Positions 1-10,141 are shown, numbered from the stretch's first letter. The stretch is 64,000 nucleotides of DNA from Lachnospiraceae bacterium (GCA_014804795.1 JAAUZC010000042.1:1-64000), one strand, 5' to 3'. Notes: generated by a model not told the origin, from the sequence alone. Made by a program: numbers and translations.

Positions 1-357
1 GAATGCATCAGGCAGAATATACTGAAAGAATTTTTGCTGCGGAATAAGGCTGAGGTGAAGAGAATGAGCATATTTGAATATGACGAGGAAGCGGTCAGGC
101 AGGTGCTGAGAGAGGATGCGTATGAGGACGGAAAAGCGGAGGGTAAGGCGGAAGGCAAAGCAGAAGGTGCCCTTCAAAAACTGGTGGATCAGATTTGTAG
201 AAAACTCCGAAAGAATAAACCTCTTGAAGTAATTGCAGAAGAATTGGAGGAAGAAGTATCTCTTATTGAACCAATTTATATTGCGGCTCAAAAATATGCA
301 CCGGAGTATGATCCCGAACTGGTTTTTGAAGGAATAAACATGGATTATGAAAAATAA
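1..357 (+). CDS. Rpn-family PD-(D/E)XK nuclease/transposase, C-terminal tail (cut by window edge)
   Basis: The reading frame is open from base 1, so only the end of the gene is present. The visible residues have the tail typical of Rpn/PDDEXK-family recombination-promoting nucleases of Clostridia: an FEYDEE segment, a charged repeat of KAEG units (near 130-165), then a helical C-terminus ending in a YAPEYDPELVF-like segment. A TTG at 34 could be read as a start, but the coding pattern continues upstream of it. The catalytic domain lies outside the window. The last 11 bases overlap the next gene. Family assignment rests on tail pattern only. Confidence 0.7.
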   Translation, partial: ECIRQNILKEFLLRNKAEVKRMSIFEYDEEAVRQVLREDAYEDGKAEGKAEGKAEGALQKLVDQICRKLRKNKPLEVIAEELEEEVSLIEPIYIAAQKYAPEYDPELVFEGINMDYEK

Positions 358-3300
358 TATAATTCTTTTCCCGCAATTTCATAAAGCAATCCGGAACAAT
401 GAGCTGGTCTACTTATTTGGCGCCGGAATTTCTTCGGCGCTTACCGATGATCGTTCCTGTTCATGGTGGCAGTGGATCGTGAACGGTACAGCAAAGATGA
501 AGGACCGTACCCTTGCGGCTGCATACCGGAATTCTATTATGGCGGATGATTCAACCGGGAATTTAATTTCTGTCGTCGGTAAGGTTTTATCTGCAACGAA
601 GGCGGATGGGACATACCGGGATTGGATGCACGAGTCATTTGAGACACAACATGTTACAAATGATTCTCTTGCTGATACATTGAAAAAACTCTTGATTACC
701 CGGGACGTGTTTGCCACGACCAATTATGATCTGTTGCTGGAGCAGGCCACTGGATTGCAGGCACTCTCATACGAAGAGCCGGACAAGGCTTTTACTATGA
801 TCGATCAGAAAAAGAATGACTGCGTTCTTCACATTCATGGCCTCTATGACTCGGCCCGCGGCATTGACAATATTGTGGCGGATCAGGCGCAGTATGATGC
901 GGTGTTAAATGACCAGGGGGCACAATTCATCCAGCACATCTTAGGAACGAGAACGCTGATCTTTGTCGGCTGCGGCCAGACTACCGAAGATGCCAATATT
1001 TCACGCTTTATTCAATTTGCAAAGAATTATCTGCACATGGATAGGGAGTATTACTTCCTGTATAAGGGCGGAAAAGAGCCTGTTGGAATACCGGATAATA
1101 TCAAATTGATTCCATATGGGGACGAGTATTCGGACCTGCCCGGGTTTCTGGAGGATATGGCGAAAGAGCGGTTACGGGCTTTGTTCGAGCGCAATCCTGT
1201 GATCGGCAGAACTGTGAATACGCAGAGGGCGGATACCTACGGTCTGTCAGAATATCATTACTCAAATGAGTATCTGAAGTTTTGGGGAAGAAAAGTAGAA
1301 CTTGCACAACTGGACAATTTTTTGGAAACTGACAGATTGTTTCAGTGGTGGGCTTTGACCGGACAGGGAGGTGCGGGAAAGAGCAGGCTGGCGTTTGAAT
1401 TTTTGCGCAGATGCCAGAGCAGATGGTTTGGGTTTTTCCTGAATTTTAATGTGACCGAGAATACGGCGGAACAGTTTTGTCCGTTTCACGATACCCTTAT
1501 TATTGTTGACTATGTAAAGAGTAATGAATACCGGATTGCAAAGACAGTCTCTATCCTGATCGATAAGTTTAAACCTTTGCAATATAAACTGAGAATACTG
1601 TTTTTGGAGCGTGACAATCTTCTTATGTCCGGGTCCTGGTATAGTACTTTGATATCGGCACTGGATGTGCTACATCGCTCGGAGTTTCATGATGCGGAAT
1701 ACAATGTGGATCTGACAGCAAGAAAACACAGATTTCTGTATCTGGATGATCTCGACGGCGAAGCAGTTATTGATCTGATCGGAAATATATGTGAAAAAAA
1801 GGATCTTCCGGCGGATAGAAGCAGAGATAAAAAATTAAAAGAAGATTATGGGAAGAAGTTTGAACAGCTGAAATTCAGACCACTGTTTTTGCAGATATTT
1901 GTGGAAGCCTGGATCGATAACGGATGCCAGACAGTTGAGTATGCAAATTACAGGGATTTGCTTGAAGTTGTTGTGAAGAGAGAACAGGAGCGTATTCTTC
2001 AAATACTTGATGGGGATGTGTCCGTTTTTAATGCACTTATCTTTCTGATCATACGCGCTTCGGTTTCAGACGGTATCGCATTGAGAGAACTGGAGATGTT
2101 GTACCCGGCAGAGTGGAGTATGGTCAGGACTTTTGTAAAGACGCATTCCCTGTCGGGGAAACAGAAAATGGAATATCTCCAGTCTGTTCTGAGCGATACG
2201 GCCCAGGCGGTAGATAATAAGGAAGATATTTTGAAGCCGCTCTATCCGGACATCATTAAAGAATTTATGTTCCTGTATTATCTGGATATGGATGACATGC
2301 AGAGAATTTCCGAAGAACTGTGGAAGAATTGTCCGGTTGAGTACAATATGTTTCTTAGCCGCTGCAGTATGGACTTCCAGAGCGATGAAGAACTGATAGA
2401 GTTTATACGCAGGGCCTCAGATGATCACAGCAATCTGAATGCGATGCAGGTCAGGCTGTCGCTGTTGGCGTATAAGATCATTCATACCATTGAGGAGGGA
2501 ACTTTTTTTAGAAAGCTGGCAATTGATGAATATGCATATTGGACCGGTGTTCCGGTTGATGATACAAACAGGGAGATAGTGCTGCAGGGATTGTATCATA
2601 GTGTGTGGCAGTTTTTCGGCTGGTCAATGGGCAGTAAATGTTTTGAAGCCATCAAACGGATATATGATTTTGAGTGCAATGCCGGATTGCAGACCGTTAA
2701 AGCGGGATATCTGACGGAGTTTGCACACTATCTGGTTGAGACGAATTGTGTGAATGCGGCGCAGAGCGTCATAAAACAGGCATCTGCCGTCATTTCTGCG
2801 ATAACTGACGGGGAAGAGAAAAGAACGCTGCAATTCAGTTTATGGCGTGAGATCATGGTATCCCATGCCTACGAGAAAAAGTGGCATGAGGTGAGAAAGC
2901 TTCACACCCGCATTTATAATATACTTGACTGGGAAAAGGAAAAACAGGTGGAGTACTATGCGTATATCTGTTTCTCGGGAGCCGATTTGTGTTTTCATAT
3001 GATGGAGTGGGGACATATGCTGACTTTTGCAGATTGGCTGCAGGATCTGGCGGAAGATTATGGAAGCCGGAAGAGAAAGATATATTTCAATGATAAAGTG
3101 CATTATTACTATCTGCACACAAAACTCATGGGGACAGAGGCCGTATCGATATCTACCCATTTGCAGGGGTGGGGAGCGTACGGACTGCAGATAACGGATA
3201 GTCTTATCGAAGAAATAGAGCATAATATGATGATCGCTGATTTCGCGGGATTGCTTGTCGGTGCAAAAGCATTGAAAGTCGGAACAGATGACAATATCAC

Positions 3301-3742
3301 GGATTCTGAGGTAAAGGATTATCTGGAAGAGGCGGATGATCTTCTGGAAAAATATCCCGATAATGCGTTGCTTGCGGCAAAAGCAATCGACTTGTGGAAG
3401 ACGGCTTATTTGTACCAGTATCAGACAAAAACGCCGAGGGCGGTGGTTGACAGATCTTATGCGCTGGCGTTGAGATTCGTAAAAGAGAAAGATGTCTTGA
3501 GGGAATTCTTTGAAATGCTGAAGGATTCCACAGAAGCAGATAACTGGTTCCGCTATACACAGAATAAAGGGATTGTTGACAATTTGATTTTGAATCGCAT
3601 GGAGGAGTATCTTGATCCGCCGCGGCAGAAAGCGGAATCATACATAAGAATACATAAAAAGACCGGCGCGAATGAGCCGTGTCCATGCGGCAGCGGGAAG
3701 AAGTTTAAGAAATGTTGCAGAGGCACGGGAAAATATGATTGA
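347..3742 (+). CDS. SIR2-domain / STAND-type NTPase / SEC-C protein, probable anti-phage defence effector
   Basis: A 1131-residue protein. Residues about 1-260 are a SIR2-like domain: GAGIS at 25-29, TTNYD with Asn126, HIHG with His164, and a GCGQ segment near 207; the Asn/His pair is the usual NAD-hydrolysing pair. A P-loop (GQGGAGKS, about 339-346) and an IIVDY Walker B (about 385) form an NTPase. Residues about 600-1090 are helical and repeat-like. The last 25 residues are a SEC-C zinc motif (CPCGSGKK...CC). SIR2 fused to STAND NTPases is known from prokaryotic defence systems that deplete NAD on infection; the central NTPase would sense and the SIR2 domain act. That role is inferred. The start overlaps the upstream Rpn tail by 11 bases. 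No membrane segments seen. Confidence 0.8.
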   Translation: MKNNIILFPQFHKAIRNNELVYLFGAGISSALTDDRSCSWWQWIVNGTAKMKDRTLAAAYRNSIMADDSTGNLISVVGKVLSATKADGTYRDWMHESFETQHVTNDSLADTLKKLLITRDVFATTNYDLLLEQATGLQALSYEEPDKAFTMIDQKKNDCVLHIHGLYDSARGIDNIVADQAQYDAVLNDQGAQFIQHILGTRTLIFVGCGQTTEDANISRFIQFAKNYLHMDREYYFLYKGGKEPVGIPDNIKLIPYGDEYSDLPGFLEDMAKERLRALFERNPVIGRTVNTQRADTYGLSEYHYSNEYLKFWGRKVELAQLDNFLETDRLFQWWALTGQGGAGKSRLAFEFLRRCQSRWFGFFLNFNVTENTAEQFCPFHDTLIIVDYVKSNEYRIAKTVSILIDKFKPLQYKLRILFLERDNLLMSGSWYSTLISALDVLHRSEFHDAEYNVDLTARKHRFLYLDDLDGEAVIDLIGNICEKKDLPADRSRDKKLKEDYGKKFEQLKFRPLFLQIFVEAWIDNGCQTVEYANYRDLLEVVVKREQERILQILDGDVSVFNALIFLIIRASVSDGIALRELEMLYPAEWSMVRTFVKTHSLSGKQKMEYLQSVLSDTAQAVDNKEDILKPLYPDIIKEFMFLYYLDMDDMQRISEELWKNCPVEYNMFLSRCSMDFQSDEELIEFIRRASDDHSNLNAMQVRLSLLAYKIIHTIEEGTFFRKLAIDEYAYWTGVPVDDTNREIVLQGLYHSVWQFFGWSMGSKCFEAIKRIYDFECNAGLQTVKAGYLTEFAHYLVETNCVNAAQSVIKQASAVISAITDGEEKRTLQFSLWREIMVSHAYEKKWHEVRKLHTRIYNILDWEKEKQVEYYAYICFSGADLCFHMMEWGHMLTFADWLQDLAEDYGSRKRKIYFNDKVHYYYLHTKLMGTEAVSISTHLQGWGAYGLQITDSLIEEIEHNMMIADFAGLLVGAKALKVGTDDNITDSEVKDYLEEADDLLEKYPDNALLAAKAIDLWKTAYLYQYQTKTPRAVVDRSYALALRFVKEKDVLREFFEMLKDSTEADNWFRYTQNKGIVDNLILNRMEEYLDPPRQKAESYIRIHKKTGANEPCPCGSGKKFKKCCRGTGKYD

Positions 3743-3825
3743 AGGAAGGGAATGTAAGGGCAAAGGAATTTGTACCGGACTATGATCCGGAAGTGATTTT
3801 TAAACAAATAAACACAGCTGGATAG
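3742..3825 (+). pseudogene. Remnant of a second Rpn-family gene tail
   Basis: Immediately after the SIR2 gene, an open frame ending at TAG 3823-3825 encodes AKEFVPDYDPEVIFKQIN, which matches the tail of the gene at 1-357 (AQKYAPEYDPELVFEGIN) in spacing and most residues. There is no start codon or RBS and no other part of the gene. It is a decayed paralogue tail or a scar left by insertion of the SIR2 gene. Confidence 0.6.
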
Positions 3826-3835
3826 CCGGGGGACA

Positions 3836-3884
3836 AAAAAGAACGCTTTCAGAGATAGCCCTTGAAAACGTTCTTTTTATTTCT
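3836..3884. terminator. Bidirectional intrinsic terminator
   Basis: AAAGAACG pairs with CGTTCTTT (plus further pairs with one mismatch) and runs of A on one side and T on the other give a terminator usable from both directions. It separates the defence gene from the convergent buk. Confidence 0.7.
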
Positions 3885-3922
3885 TTACATAAATTCTTAA
3901 GTCAGAACTTATATTTTATTCC

Positions 3923-4993
3923 TTATTTATACTCCAACGCTTCCTCTACGCCGTTTACTACTCGTAAGCCCCCCTGCACCAGAGCAAGAAGTTCGTCCTC
4001 GCCGGGATAAACAGTAACCGGTGCAAGGAATCCACAGCGTTCTTTTAAGCCGGCAACGACATCCTTGTCATAAGCGATACCGCCGGTGATGATGATCTGG
4101 TCGATCTTGCCGGAGAGAACACATGCCATAGAGCCGATATCTTTGGCAACCTGGAAGATAAATGCTCTTCTGAACAGTTCCGCTTCCTCATTGCCGTCCT
4201 GTACCATCTTCTCCACTTCACGCATATCGTTTGTGCCGAGCAGAGCGTTAAAGCCGCCTGCACCAACAATCTTTTTGTAAACTTCTTTTTCCGTATATTT
4301 GCCGGAGAAGCACATCTTTATCAGAGAGCCGGAAGGTACGCCGCCAGCACGCTCGGGAGAAAATGCACCGTCGCCGTCTAAAGCATTGAATACATCGATC
4401 ACGCGACCCTGCACATGCGCACCGACAGAAACACCGCCGCCCATATGCACAACGATCAGATTGAGTGAATTATAATCTTTACCGACTTCTGCTGCATAAC
4501 GCTTAGCCACTGCTTTCTGGTTTAACGCATGGAAGATACTGATTCTCGGAAGCTCCGGCACACCGGAAACTCTCGCTTCATCACAAAGTTCATCCACAAC
4601 AACAGGGTCTACAATATAGCTGGGTTTGCCGATGGAATCCGCAATTTCCTTTGCCAGAATACCGCCCAGATTGGAAGCATGCTGACCGGAAACACCGATC
4701 TCCAGATCACGCACCAGTGCATCATTCACCGCGTAAGTGCCGCCGGGGATAGGCTTTAACATACCGCCCCGGCCCACAACGACATCCAGAGAATTCACAT
4801 CAAAATCTTTGGATTTCAGAAAGTCCAGGATGATATCCCGACGGAAATCTTTCTGGTCGATGATGGAATCGAAGCGTCCGATCTCTTCTGTGGAGTGGCG
4901 CAGGGTTTCGTCAAATAATAAGGTCTCATCCTCAAAAATACCGATTTTGGTGGAGGTGGAACCGGGATTGATCACTAAGGTTTTAACAGACAT
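3923..4993 (-). CDS. buk: Butyrate kinase
   Basis: A 356-residue ASKHA-fold acyl kinase that interconverts butyryl phosphate + ADP and butyrate + ATP, the last step of the Ptb-Buk butyrate route. The N-terminal phosphate-binding signature NPGSTSTK and the HMGGGVSVG motif are present, as is the late GGIAYD motif; the length is usual for the family. An in-frame ATG at 4999 sits against the AAGGAG; the ATG at 4993 has a 7-base spacing and starts MSVKTL, so it is preferred. It follows ptb on the same strand with about 40 bases between. Confidence 0.95.
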   Translation of the reverse strand: MSVKTLVINPGSTSTKIGIFEDETLLFDETLRHSTEEIGRFDSIIDQKDFRRDIILDFLKSKDFDVNSLDVVVGRGGMLKPIPGGTYAVNDALVRDLEIGVSGQHASNLGGILAKEIADSIGKPSYIVDPVVVDELCDEARVSGVPELPRISIFHALNQKAVAKRYAAEVGKDYNSLNLIVVHMGGGVSVGAHVQGRVIDVFNALDGDGAFSPERAGGVPSGSLIKMCFSGKYTEKEVYKKIVGAGGFNALLGTNDMREVEKMVQDGNEEAELFRRAFIFQVAKDIGSMACVLSGKIDQIIITGGIAYDKDVVAGLKERCGFLAPVTVYPGEDELLALVQGGLRVVNGVEEALEYK

Positions 4994-5033
4994 TTTCATT
5001 CTCCTTTTCAATATAAGTTTGTCCTGCCCGAAG

Positions 5034-5951
5034 TTATTCGCTCTTTAAAGTTTCTGCGGCGAGAGCGGCAAGCGCAATGGAATTTACCTTTACTTCACAG
5101 GTGTCGGAACGGGAAGTTAAAATAACAGGTGCTTTCGTTCCGGTCAGAATATTACCGTTTTTACAGTCAACCATATGTACGATTGTCTTGTAGACAAGGT
5201 TGCCCGCATGGATATCAGGGAATAACAGAATATCCGCATCCCCGGCTACTTTTCTGCCGAGAGCGCCTTTTTCTTCTGCCGCTTCCTTATATAAAGCGAT
5301 ATCCAGAGATAAAGGACCGTCCACGATGCAGCCGGTGATCTTGCCCTCTTCATTCATCTTTGTCAGCTCTGCAGCCTCAAGAGTAACAGGCATCTTCGGA
5401 TTGACAACTTCCACAGCGGCAAGAGGAGCAACTTTCGGCATTTCTACGCCGCAGGCATTGGCAATTTCCACAGTATAGTTGATGATATTTACTTTATCCT
5501 CCAGATTGGGATACGGCATGAAAGCCACATCCGTCAAAAACAGAAGACGGTCAATGCCGGGAATCTCAAATACGCAGACATGGGACAGCGGCTTGCCGGT
5601 ACGCAGTCCGACTTCCTTATCTAATACGCTCTTTAAGAAAGTTTTTGTATCTAACAATCCTTTCATATACATATCGGCTTTGCCGTCATGCACAAGCTGC
5701 ACAGCTTTCAGGGAGGCGGTCACAGTATCTGTTTCGTTGATCACAGTGTATTCGCTCATATTCATACCGAGTTCTGCGGCAATCTCTTTGATCTTTGTTT
5801 CGTCACCGACTAAAATAGCATCGGCAATACCACGCTCCTTTGCAGCTTTTACGGCTTCCAATACGGCCTTATCCTGGGCAACTGCGACAGAAAGAGTTTT
5901 CTTTTTGCAGGCTGAAACCCGGGAGAGTAGATCAGAAAAATTCTTGCTCAT
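5034..5951 (-). CDS. ptb: Phosphate butyryltransferase
   Basis: A 305-residue member of the PTA/PTB family; it converts butyryl-CoA and phosphate to butyryl phosphate and CoA in the cytoplasm. The sequence aligns in layout with clostridial Ptb: an N-terminal [12 protein letters not shown] segment, a central [10 protein letters not shown] segment and an SRSDT motif near the end. It is followed on the same strand by buk, giving a ptb-buk operon for substrate-level ATP formation from butyryl-CoA. AAAGGAG sits 8 bases before the ATG. A role on other short branched acyl-CoAs is possible for this family and cannot be excluded. Confidence 0.94.
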   Translation of the reverse strand: MSKNFSDLLSRVSACKKKTLSVAVAQDKAVLEAVKAAKERGIADAILVGDETKIKEIAAELGMNMSEYTVINETDTVTASLKAVQLVHDGKADMYMKGLLDTKTFLKSVLDKEVGLRTGKPLSHVCVFEIPGIDRLLFLTDVAFMPYPNLEDKVNIINYTVEIANACGVEMPKVAPLAAVEVVNPKMPVTLEAAELTKMNEEGKITGCIVDGPLSLDIALYKEAAEEKGALGRKVAGDADILLFPDIHAGNLVYKTIVHMVDCKNGNILTGTKAPVILTSRSDTCEVKVNSIALAALAAETLKSE

Positions 5952-6074
5952 TTTATTCGCTCCTTTACTTTCGTTTTACATATAAGTTTTTATGCTTTAT
6001 TTTGCATAAATTTTCTGATAAAATAGTATCACCTGAACGCAGAAAAATCAAGGTGTTTAAGAAAGGGAAAAGTT

Positions 6075-6497
6075 ATGATCATTGAATTCAACGACAATTT
6101 ACTGACAGGCAACGATACGATTGATACCCAGCACAAGGAACTGATCACACGCATCGCAGCTTTTGTAAGCTCCTGTGAAGACGGGGACGGCAAAATGAAA
6201 GCGATCAAAATGTTAGACTATCTTGCAGAATACACGGAGTTCCATTTCTCCGAGGAGGAAAAGCTCCAGCGGGAAGTTTCTTATCCGGGCTATAACGAGC
6301 ACAAGGCAAAACACGAGGAGTTCAAAAAGACGGTAGAAGCTCTGCATGAATTCCTCGAGGAATCGGAAGGCCCTACCGCCGCTTTTGTGGAACAGGTAAA
6401 AAAACAGGTGGTGGATTGGCTGTTTAAACATATCGAAGGATTTGACCGCTCCGTAGCGGAATACATAAATTATGTGAATAACCCGGCCATATTATAA
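6075..6497 (+). CDS. Bacteriohemerythrin
   Basis: A 140-residue single-domain hemerythrin, an oxygen-binding four-helix protein with a non-haem di-iron site. All ligands are visible: His20 (DTQH), His57 and Glu61 (HFSEE), His76 and His80 (HKAKH), and His119/Asp124 (HIEGFD). No signal peptide, so cytoplasmic. It is divergent from ptb and stands alone before the ribosomal cluster. In strict anaerobes such proteins probably scavenge or sense oxygen; this role is inference. Confidence 0.93.
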   Translation: MIIEFNDNLLTGNDTIDTQHKELITRIAAFVSSCEDGDGKMKAIKMLDYLAEYTEFHFSEEEKLQREVSYPGYNEHKAKHEEFKKTVEALHEFLEESEGPTAAFVEQVKKQVVDWLFKHIEGFDRSVAEYINYVNNPAIL

Positions 6498-6526
6498 AAA
6501 ATATTAAATTTTTTCCAAAAAAGTTC

Positions 6527-6555
6527 TTGCATAATCTAAATTTCTATAGTACAAT
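6527..6555 (+). promoter_or_regulatory. Promoter of the S10-spc cluster
   Basis: TTGCAT (6527-6532), 17-base spacer, TACAAT (6550-6555): a near-consensus sigma-A promoter. The -35 box lies inside one arm of a 14-base perfect inverted repeat (6518-6531) whose other arm is at 6684-6697. Confidence 0.85.
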
Positions 6556-6559
6556 ATCT

Positions 6560-6835
6560 CTTGCTGTGACATGATAGCAATGAAGCGTGAGGTTGCTGTC
6601 AGCGGGCAACTACTGACAGGTTTTCCGTGGAGCGAATGTCAAGAGAAACTGACGACAAGTCACTGTACAGATATAAAAGATTCTGCAAGAACTTTTTACA
6701 GCAAAAGGCAGAAACGTGTGAGGCCAGAGTACTTCATAAAAGGTTATGAAAAGGCACGTCGGGTATCCGGGCGTTGGACACACACGGAAGAGTGTACAGT
6801 CACCGCTTGTCGTACTTCAATCAAAAGTGCGAAAA
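6560..6835 (+). promoter_or_regulatory. Structured 5' leader of the S10 operon
   Basis: About 280 nt between promoter and the rpsJ RBS, with no convincing coding. GTTGC (6592-6596) can pair with GCAAC (6606-6610) while CTGTCAG (6596-6602) can pair with CTGACAG (6613-6619); the two stems interleave, so they form either a pseudoknot or alternative folds. TTCATAA (6733-6739) pairs with TTATGAA (6744-6750). A long structured leader ahead of a ribosomal operon suggests autoregulation by a ribosomal protein; which one cannot be told. Confidence 0.55.
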
Positions 6836-6851
6836 GGAGGCGACTTTTTTT

Positions 6852-7169
6852 ATGGCAAGTCAAGTAATGAGAATTACATTAAAAGCTTATGACCATCAGC
6901 TGGTTGATGCGTCTGCCAAAAAAATCATCGAAACAGTCAAAAAGAATGGTTCTATGGTGAGCGGACCGGTACCCCTTCCCACAAAGAAAGAGGTTGTTAC
7001 TATTTTAAGGGCGGTTCACAAATACAAAGACTCCAGAGAACAGTTTGAGCAGAGAACTCACAAGAGACTGATCGACATCATTGCACCGACACCCAAGACC
7101 ATCGATGCTCTGCAGAGATTGGAAATGCCGGCCGGTGTGTATATTGATATCAAAATGAAACAAAAATAA
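6852..7169 (+). CDS. rpsJ: Ribosomal protein S10
   Basis: A 105-residue small-subunit protein (also NusE, a partner of NusB in transcription antitermination). The start is ATG 6852 ([10 protein letters not shown]), 11 bases after AGGAGG, as in other Clostridia; longer upstream frames run through the leader and are not coding. First gene of the S10 operon, preceding rplC. Confidence 0.97.
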   Translation: MASQVMRITLKAYDHQLVDASAKKIIETVKKNGSMVSGPVPLPTKKEVVTILRAVHKYKDSREQFEQRTHKRLIDIIAPTPKTIDALQRLEMPAGVYIDIKMKQK

Positions 7170-7256
7170 CCTTCTACTAGTACGAACACGCAGGCAATGA
7201 ATTGCCGGGCAATAATTGCCCTGTGCGTGGTCCGATGTAGAAAAAAGGAGGGTAAA

Positions 7257-7940
7257 ATGAAGAAAGCGATTTTAGCTACAAAAGTCGGAATGACTCAGAT
7301 CTTCCAGGAAGACGGCACACTGATTCCGGTAACTGTTCTTCAGGCAGGTCCCTGCGTAGTAACCCAGATCAAAACAGAAGAAAATGACGGTTACAAAGCA
7401 GTACAGGTAGGTTTTGTTGACAAGAAGGAAAAGATCGTCAACAAAGACAAAGGCGGTAAAAAAGAGGTGGCTCACCGTCATGGCGTAAACAAAGCTGAAA
7501 TGGGTCACTTTAAGAAAGCCGGTGTTTCCGGTAAGAGATATGTTCGCGAGTTCCGTTTTGAGAATGCGGAAGAGTACGAGCTGGGCAGCGAGATCAAGGC
7601 TGACATCTTTGAAGTCGGCGAGAGGGTTGATGCTTCCGGTATTTCCAAAGGTAAAGGGTTCCAGGGCGCGATCAAGAGACTGGGACAGCACAGAGGCCCC
7701 ATGAAACACGGTTCCAAGTTCCACCGTCATCAGGGCAGTAACGGCGCATGTTCCTCCCCGAGCAGAGTGTTCAAGGGAAAAGGCATGCCGGGTCATATGG
7801 GCTGCGTGAAAGTAACAGTTCAAAACCTGGAAGTGGTACGGGTAGATGCAGAGAAGAATCTGCTGTTAATAAAAGGCTCCGTTCCGGGACCTAAGAAAGC
7901 GCTGGTTACGATCAAAGAGACAACCAGAGCTGAAGCATAA
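7257..7940 (+). CDS. rplC: Ribosomal protein L3
   Basis: A 227-residue large-subunit protein that contacts the peptidyl-transferase region. It begins [16 protein letters not shown], the standard L3 start; ATG 7257 follows AAGGAGGG by 4-5 bases. An in-frame ATG at 7197 lacks an RBS. The C-terminus (TTRAEA) is slightly longer than the usual about 210 residues. Order rpsJ-rplC-rplD is canonical. Confidence 0.97.
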   Translation: MKKAILATKVGMTQIFQEDGTLIPVTVLQAGPCVVTQIKTEENDGYKAVQVGFVDKKEKIVNKDKGGKKEVAHRHGVNKAEMGHFKKAGVSGKRYVREFRFENAEEYELGSEIKADIFEVGERVDASGISKGKGFQGAIKRLGQHRGPMKHGSKFHRHQGSNGACSSPSRVFKGKGMPGHMGCVKVTVQNLEVVRVDAEKNLLLIKGSVPGPKKALVTIKETTRAEA

Positions 7941-7965
7941 TTCGAGGTGAAAGGAGGACAATGAG

Positions 7966-8589
7966 ATGGCTAACGTATCTGTTTATAATATGGAAGGCAA
8001 GGAAGTTGGTACTATAGAATTAAACGATGCGGTGTTCGGTGTTGAAATAAATGAACATCTGGTGCATATGGCAGTAGTACAGCAGCTTGCAAATAATCGT
8101 CAGGGAACGCAGAAAGCAAAGACCCGCGGCGAAGTATCCGGCGGCGGAAGAAAGCCCTGGAGACAGAAAGGAACCGGTCATGCAAGACAGGGCTCCACAA
8201 GATCACCGCAGTGGAAAGGCGGCGGCGTTGTATTCGCTCCTGTACCGAGAGATTATTCCTTTAAGATGAATAAAAAAGAAAAAAGAGCAGCTTTAAAATC
8301 AGTATTATCCGATAAGGTTGCGATGAGCAAACTTATTGTTTTGGATGAACTGAAATTTGATGAGATCAAGACGAAGAAGTTCAAGGCAGTGTTAGAAAAT
8401 CTGAAAGTAGCGGATAAGGCGCTGGTTGTACTGGGTGAGAAAGATGATGTGGTGATCAAATCCGCAAACAATCTTCCGTTCGTACAGACCGCTCTGCCCG
8501 GAACGATCAACGTGTACGATATCCTGAAAGCAGGCACACTGATCCTGACAAAGGATGCCGTTACAAAAATTGAGGAGGTATATGCATAA
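7966..8589 (+). CDS. rplD: Ribosomal protein L4
   Basis: A 207-residue large-subunit protein whose extended loop (about residues 45-95, with [13 protein letters not shown]) reaches into the exit tunnel. In some bacteria L4 represses its own operon; whether it does so through the leader at 6560 is unknown. Its stop codon overlaps the rplW start (TAATG). Confidence 0.97.
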   Translation: MANVSVYNMEGKEVGTIELNDAVFGVEINEHLVHMAVVQQLANNRQGTQKAKTRGEVSGGGRKPWRQKGTGHARQGSTRSPQWKGGGVVFAPVPRDYSFKMNKKEKRAALKSVLSDKVAMSKLIVLDELKFDEIKTKKFKAVLENLKVADKALVVLGEKDDVVIKSANNLPFVQTALPGTINVYDILKAGTLILTKDAVTKIEEVYA

Positions 8590-8888
8590 TGGCTGATTTA
8601 AAATATTATGATATAATCCTGAAACCGGTCATCACAGAAAAGAGCATGTCCGGTATGGCTGATAAGAAGTATACGTTTCTGGTGCATCCCGATGCAACAA
8701 AAACGCAGGTAAAAGAAGCGGTGGAAAAGATGTTTGAAGGCACCAGGGTGGCACGTGTCAACACGATGAACCTGGATGGCAAAAAGAAAAGACGCGGCAT
8801 GATAGTCGGCAGAACAGCAAAGACTAAAAAAGCCATCGTTCAGCTTACCGCAGACAGCAAGGAAATTGAAATTTTTGCAGGTTTGTAA
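8589..8888 (+). CDS. rplW: Ribosomal protein L23
   Basis: A 99-residue protein at the tunnel exit, docking site for trigger factor and SRP. The N-terminal [11 protein letters not shown] segment is diagnostic. Translationally coupled to rplD through a one-base overlap. Confidence 0.97.
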   Translation: MADLKYYDIILKPVITEKSMSGMADKKYTFLVHPDATKTQVKEAVEKMFEGTRVARVNTMNLDGKKKRRGMIVGRTAKTKKAIVQLTADSKEIEIFAGL

Positions 8889-8899
8889 AAACGCAAAAG

Positions 8900-8965
8900 A
8901 GCGTTCTTCGGCGCACTTCAGTTATGCGGCGGAACCGGATGTTCCGGTGAGGCGCCGACAACTCC
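8900..8965. other. Hairpin in the rplW-rplB spacer
   Basis: TCGGCGC pairs with GCGCCGA around an inner perfect stem ACCGGA-TGT-TCCGGT. There is no T-run, so it is not a terminator; it may modulate translation or RNA processing between the two genes. Confidence 0.5.
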
Positions 8966-8994
8966 GCTGCGAGAAATAGAAAGGAGAAAAAGAC

Positions 8995-9837
8995 ATGGGA
9001 ATTAAAACCTATAACCCATATACACCTTCCAGAAGAAATATGACTGGTTCTGATTTCTCTGAGATTACAAAGAAAACGCCTGAAAAGTCTCTGCTTGCAA
9101 GCAAAAAGAAACATGCAGGACGTAACAATCAGGGTAAGATCACTGTTCGTCACCATGGCGGCGGCAACAGAAAAAAATACAGAATCATTGATTTTAAGAG
9201 AAACAAGGACGGAATTCCGGCAACTGTGATCGGTATCGAGTATGATCCGAACAGAACGGCAAACATCGCACTGATCTGCTACGCAGACGGACAGAAAGCT
9301 TATATCATCGCGCCGGAAGGACTGACAGACGGCATGAAAGTGATGAACGGTCCCGAGGCGGAGATCAGAGTCGGCAACTGCCTGCCTCTTGAGAATATCC
9401 CGGTTGGTACACAGGTACACAACATCGAGCTGCATCCCGGAAAGGGCGGTCAGATGGTCCGCAGCGCCGGCAACAGTGCACAGCTTATGGCAAAAGAAGG
9501 CAAGTATGTAACGCTTCGTCTTCCTTCCGGTGAAATGAGAATGGTTCTCGGCGTATGCCGCGCTACAGTCGGTGTAGTAGGCAACGTTGATCACAACCTT
9601 ATCAATATTGGTAAAGCAGGACGGAAACGTCACATGGGTATCAGACCTACAGTCCGCGGTTCTGTTATGAACCCGAACGACCATCCGCACGGCGGTGGTG
9701 AGGGACGTGCTCCGATAGGACGTCCGGGCCCGAGCACTCCGTGGGGTAAACCTGCACTTGGCTTAAAGACCCGTAAGAAGAAAAAAGCTTCTAACAAGAT
9801 GATCGTAAGAAGAAGAGACGGCAGAGCTATTAAGTAA
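8995..9837 (+). CDS. rplB: Ribosomal protein L2
   Basis: A 280-residue large-subunit protein needed for subunit association and peptidyl transfer. The conserved C-terminal region with HPHGGGEGR and [12 protein letters not shown], including the functionally important histidine, is intact. AGGAG precedes ATG 8995. Confidence 0.97.
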   Translation: MGIKTYNPYTPSRRNMTGSDFSEITKKTPEKSLLASKKKHAGRNNQGKITVRHHGGGNRKKYRIIDFKRNKDGIPATVIGIEYDPNRTANIALICYADGQKAYIIAPEGLTDGMKVMNGPEAEIRVGNCLPLENIPVGTQVHNIELHPGKGGQMVRSAGNSAQLMAKEGKYVTLRLPSGEMRMVLGVCRATVGVVGNVDHNLINIGKAGRKRHMGIRPTVRGSVMNPNDHPHGGGEGRAPIGRPGPSTPWGKPALGLKTRKKKKASNKMIVRRRDGRAIK

Positions 9838-9859
9838 AGAATATTGAGGAGGAGAAATC

Positions 9860-10141
9860 ATGTCGAGATCATTGAAAAAAGGACCATTCGCAGATGAAAG
9901 CTTACTGAAAAAAGTAGATGCTTTAAATGCGTCCGGCCAGAAACAGGTTATTAAGACCTGGTCCCGCCGTTCCACAATTTTCCCGTCTTTCGTAGGACAT
10001 ACGTTCGCGGTTCATGACGGCAGAAAACATGTGCCTGTATATGTAACAGAGGATATGGTTGGACATAAATTAGGTGAGTTTGTTGCAACCAGAACTTATA
10101 GAGGACATGCAAAAGAAGATAAAAAATCCAAAGTGAGATGA
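9860..10141 (+). CDS. rpsS: Ribosomal protein S19
   Basis: A 93-residue small-subunit head protein, starting [16 protein letters not shown] as in all bacteria. GAGGAGG lies just before the ATG. Standard position between L2 and L22. Confidence 0.97.
   Translation: MSRSLKKGPFADESLLKKVDALNASGQKQVIKTWSRRSTIFPSFVGHTFAVHDGRKHVPVYVTEDMVGHKLGEFVATRTYRGHAKEDKKSKVR

Noticed and set aside
6571..6867. Leader peptide or gene upstream of rpsJ
   Set aside because: The frame overlaps structured leader sequence, has no RBS and no protein-like composition.
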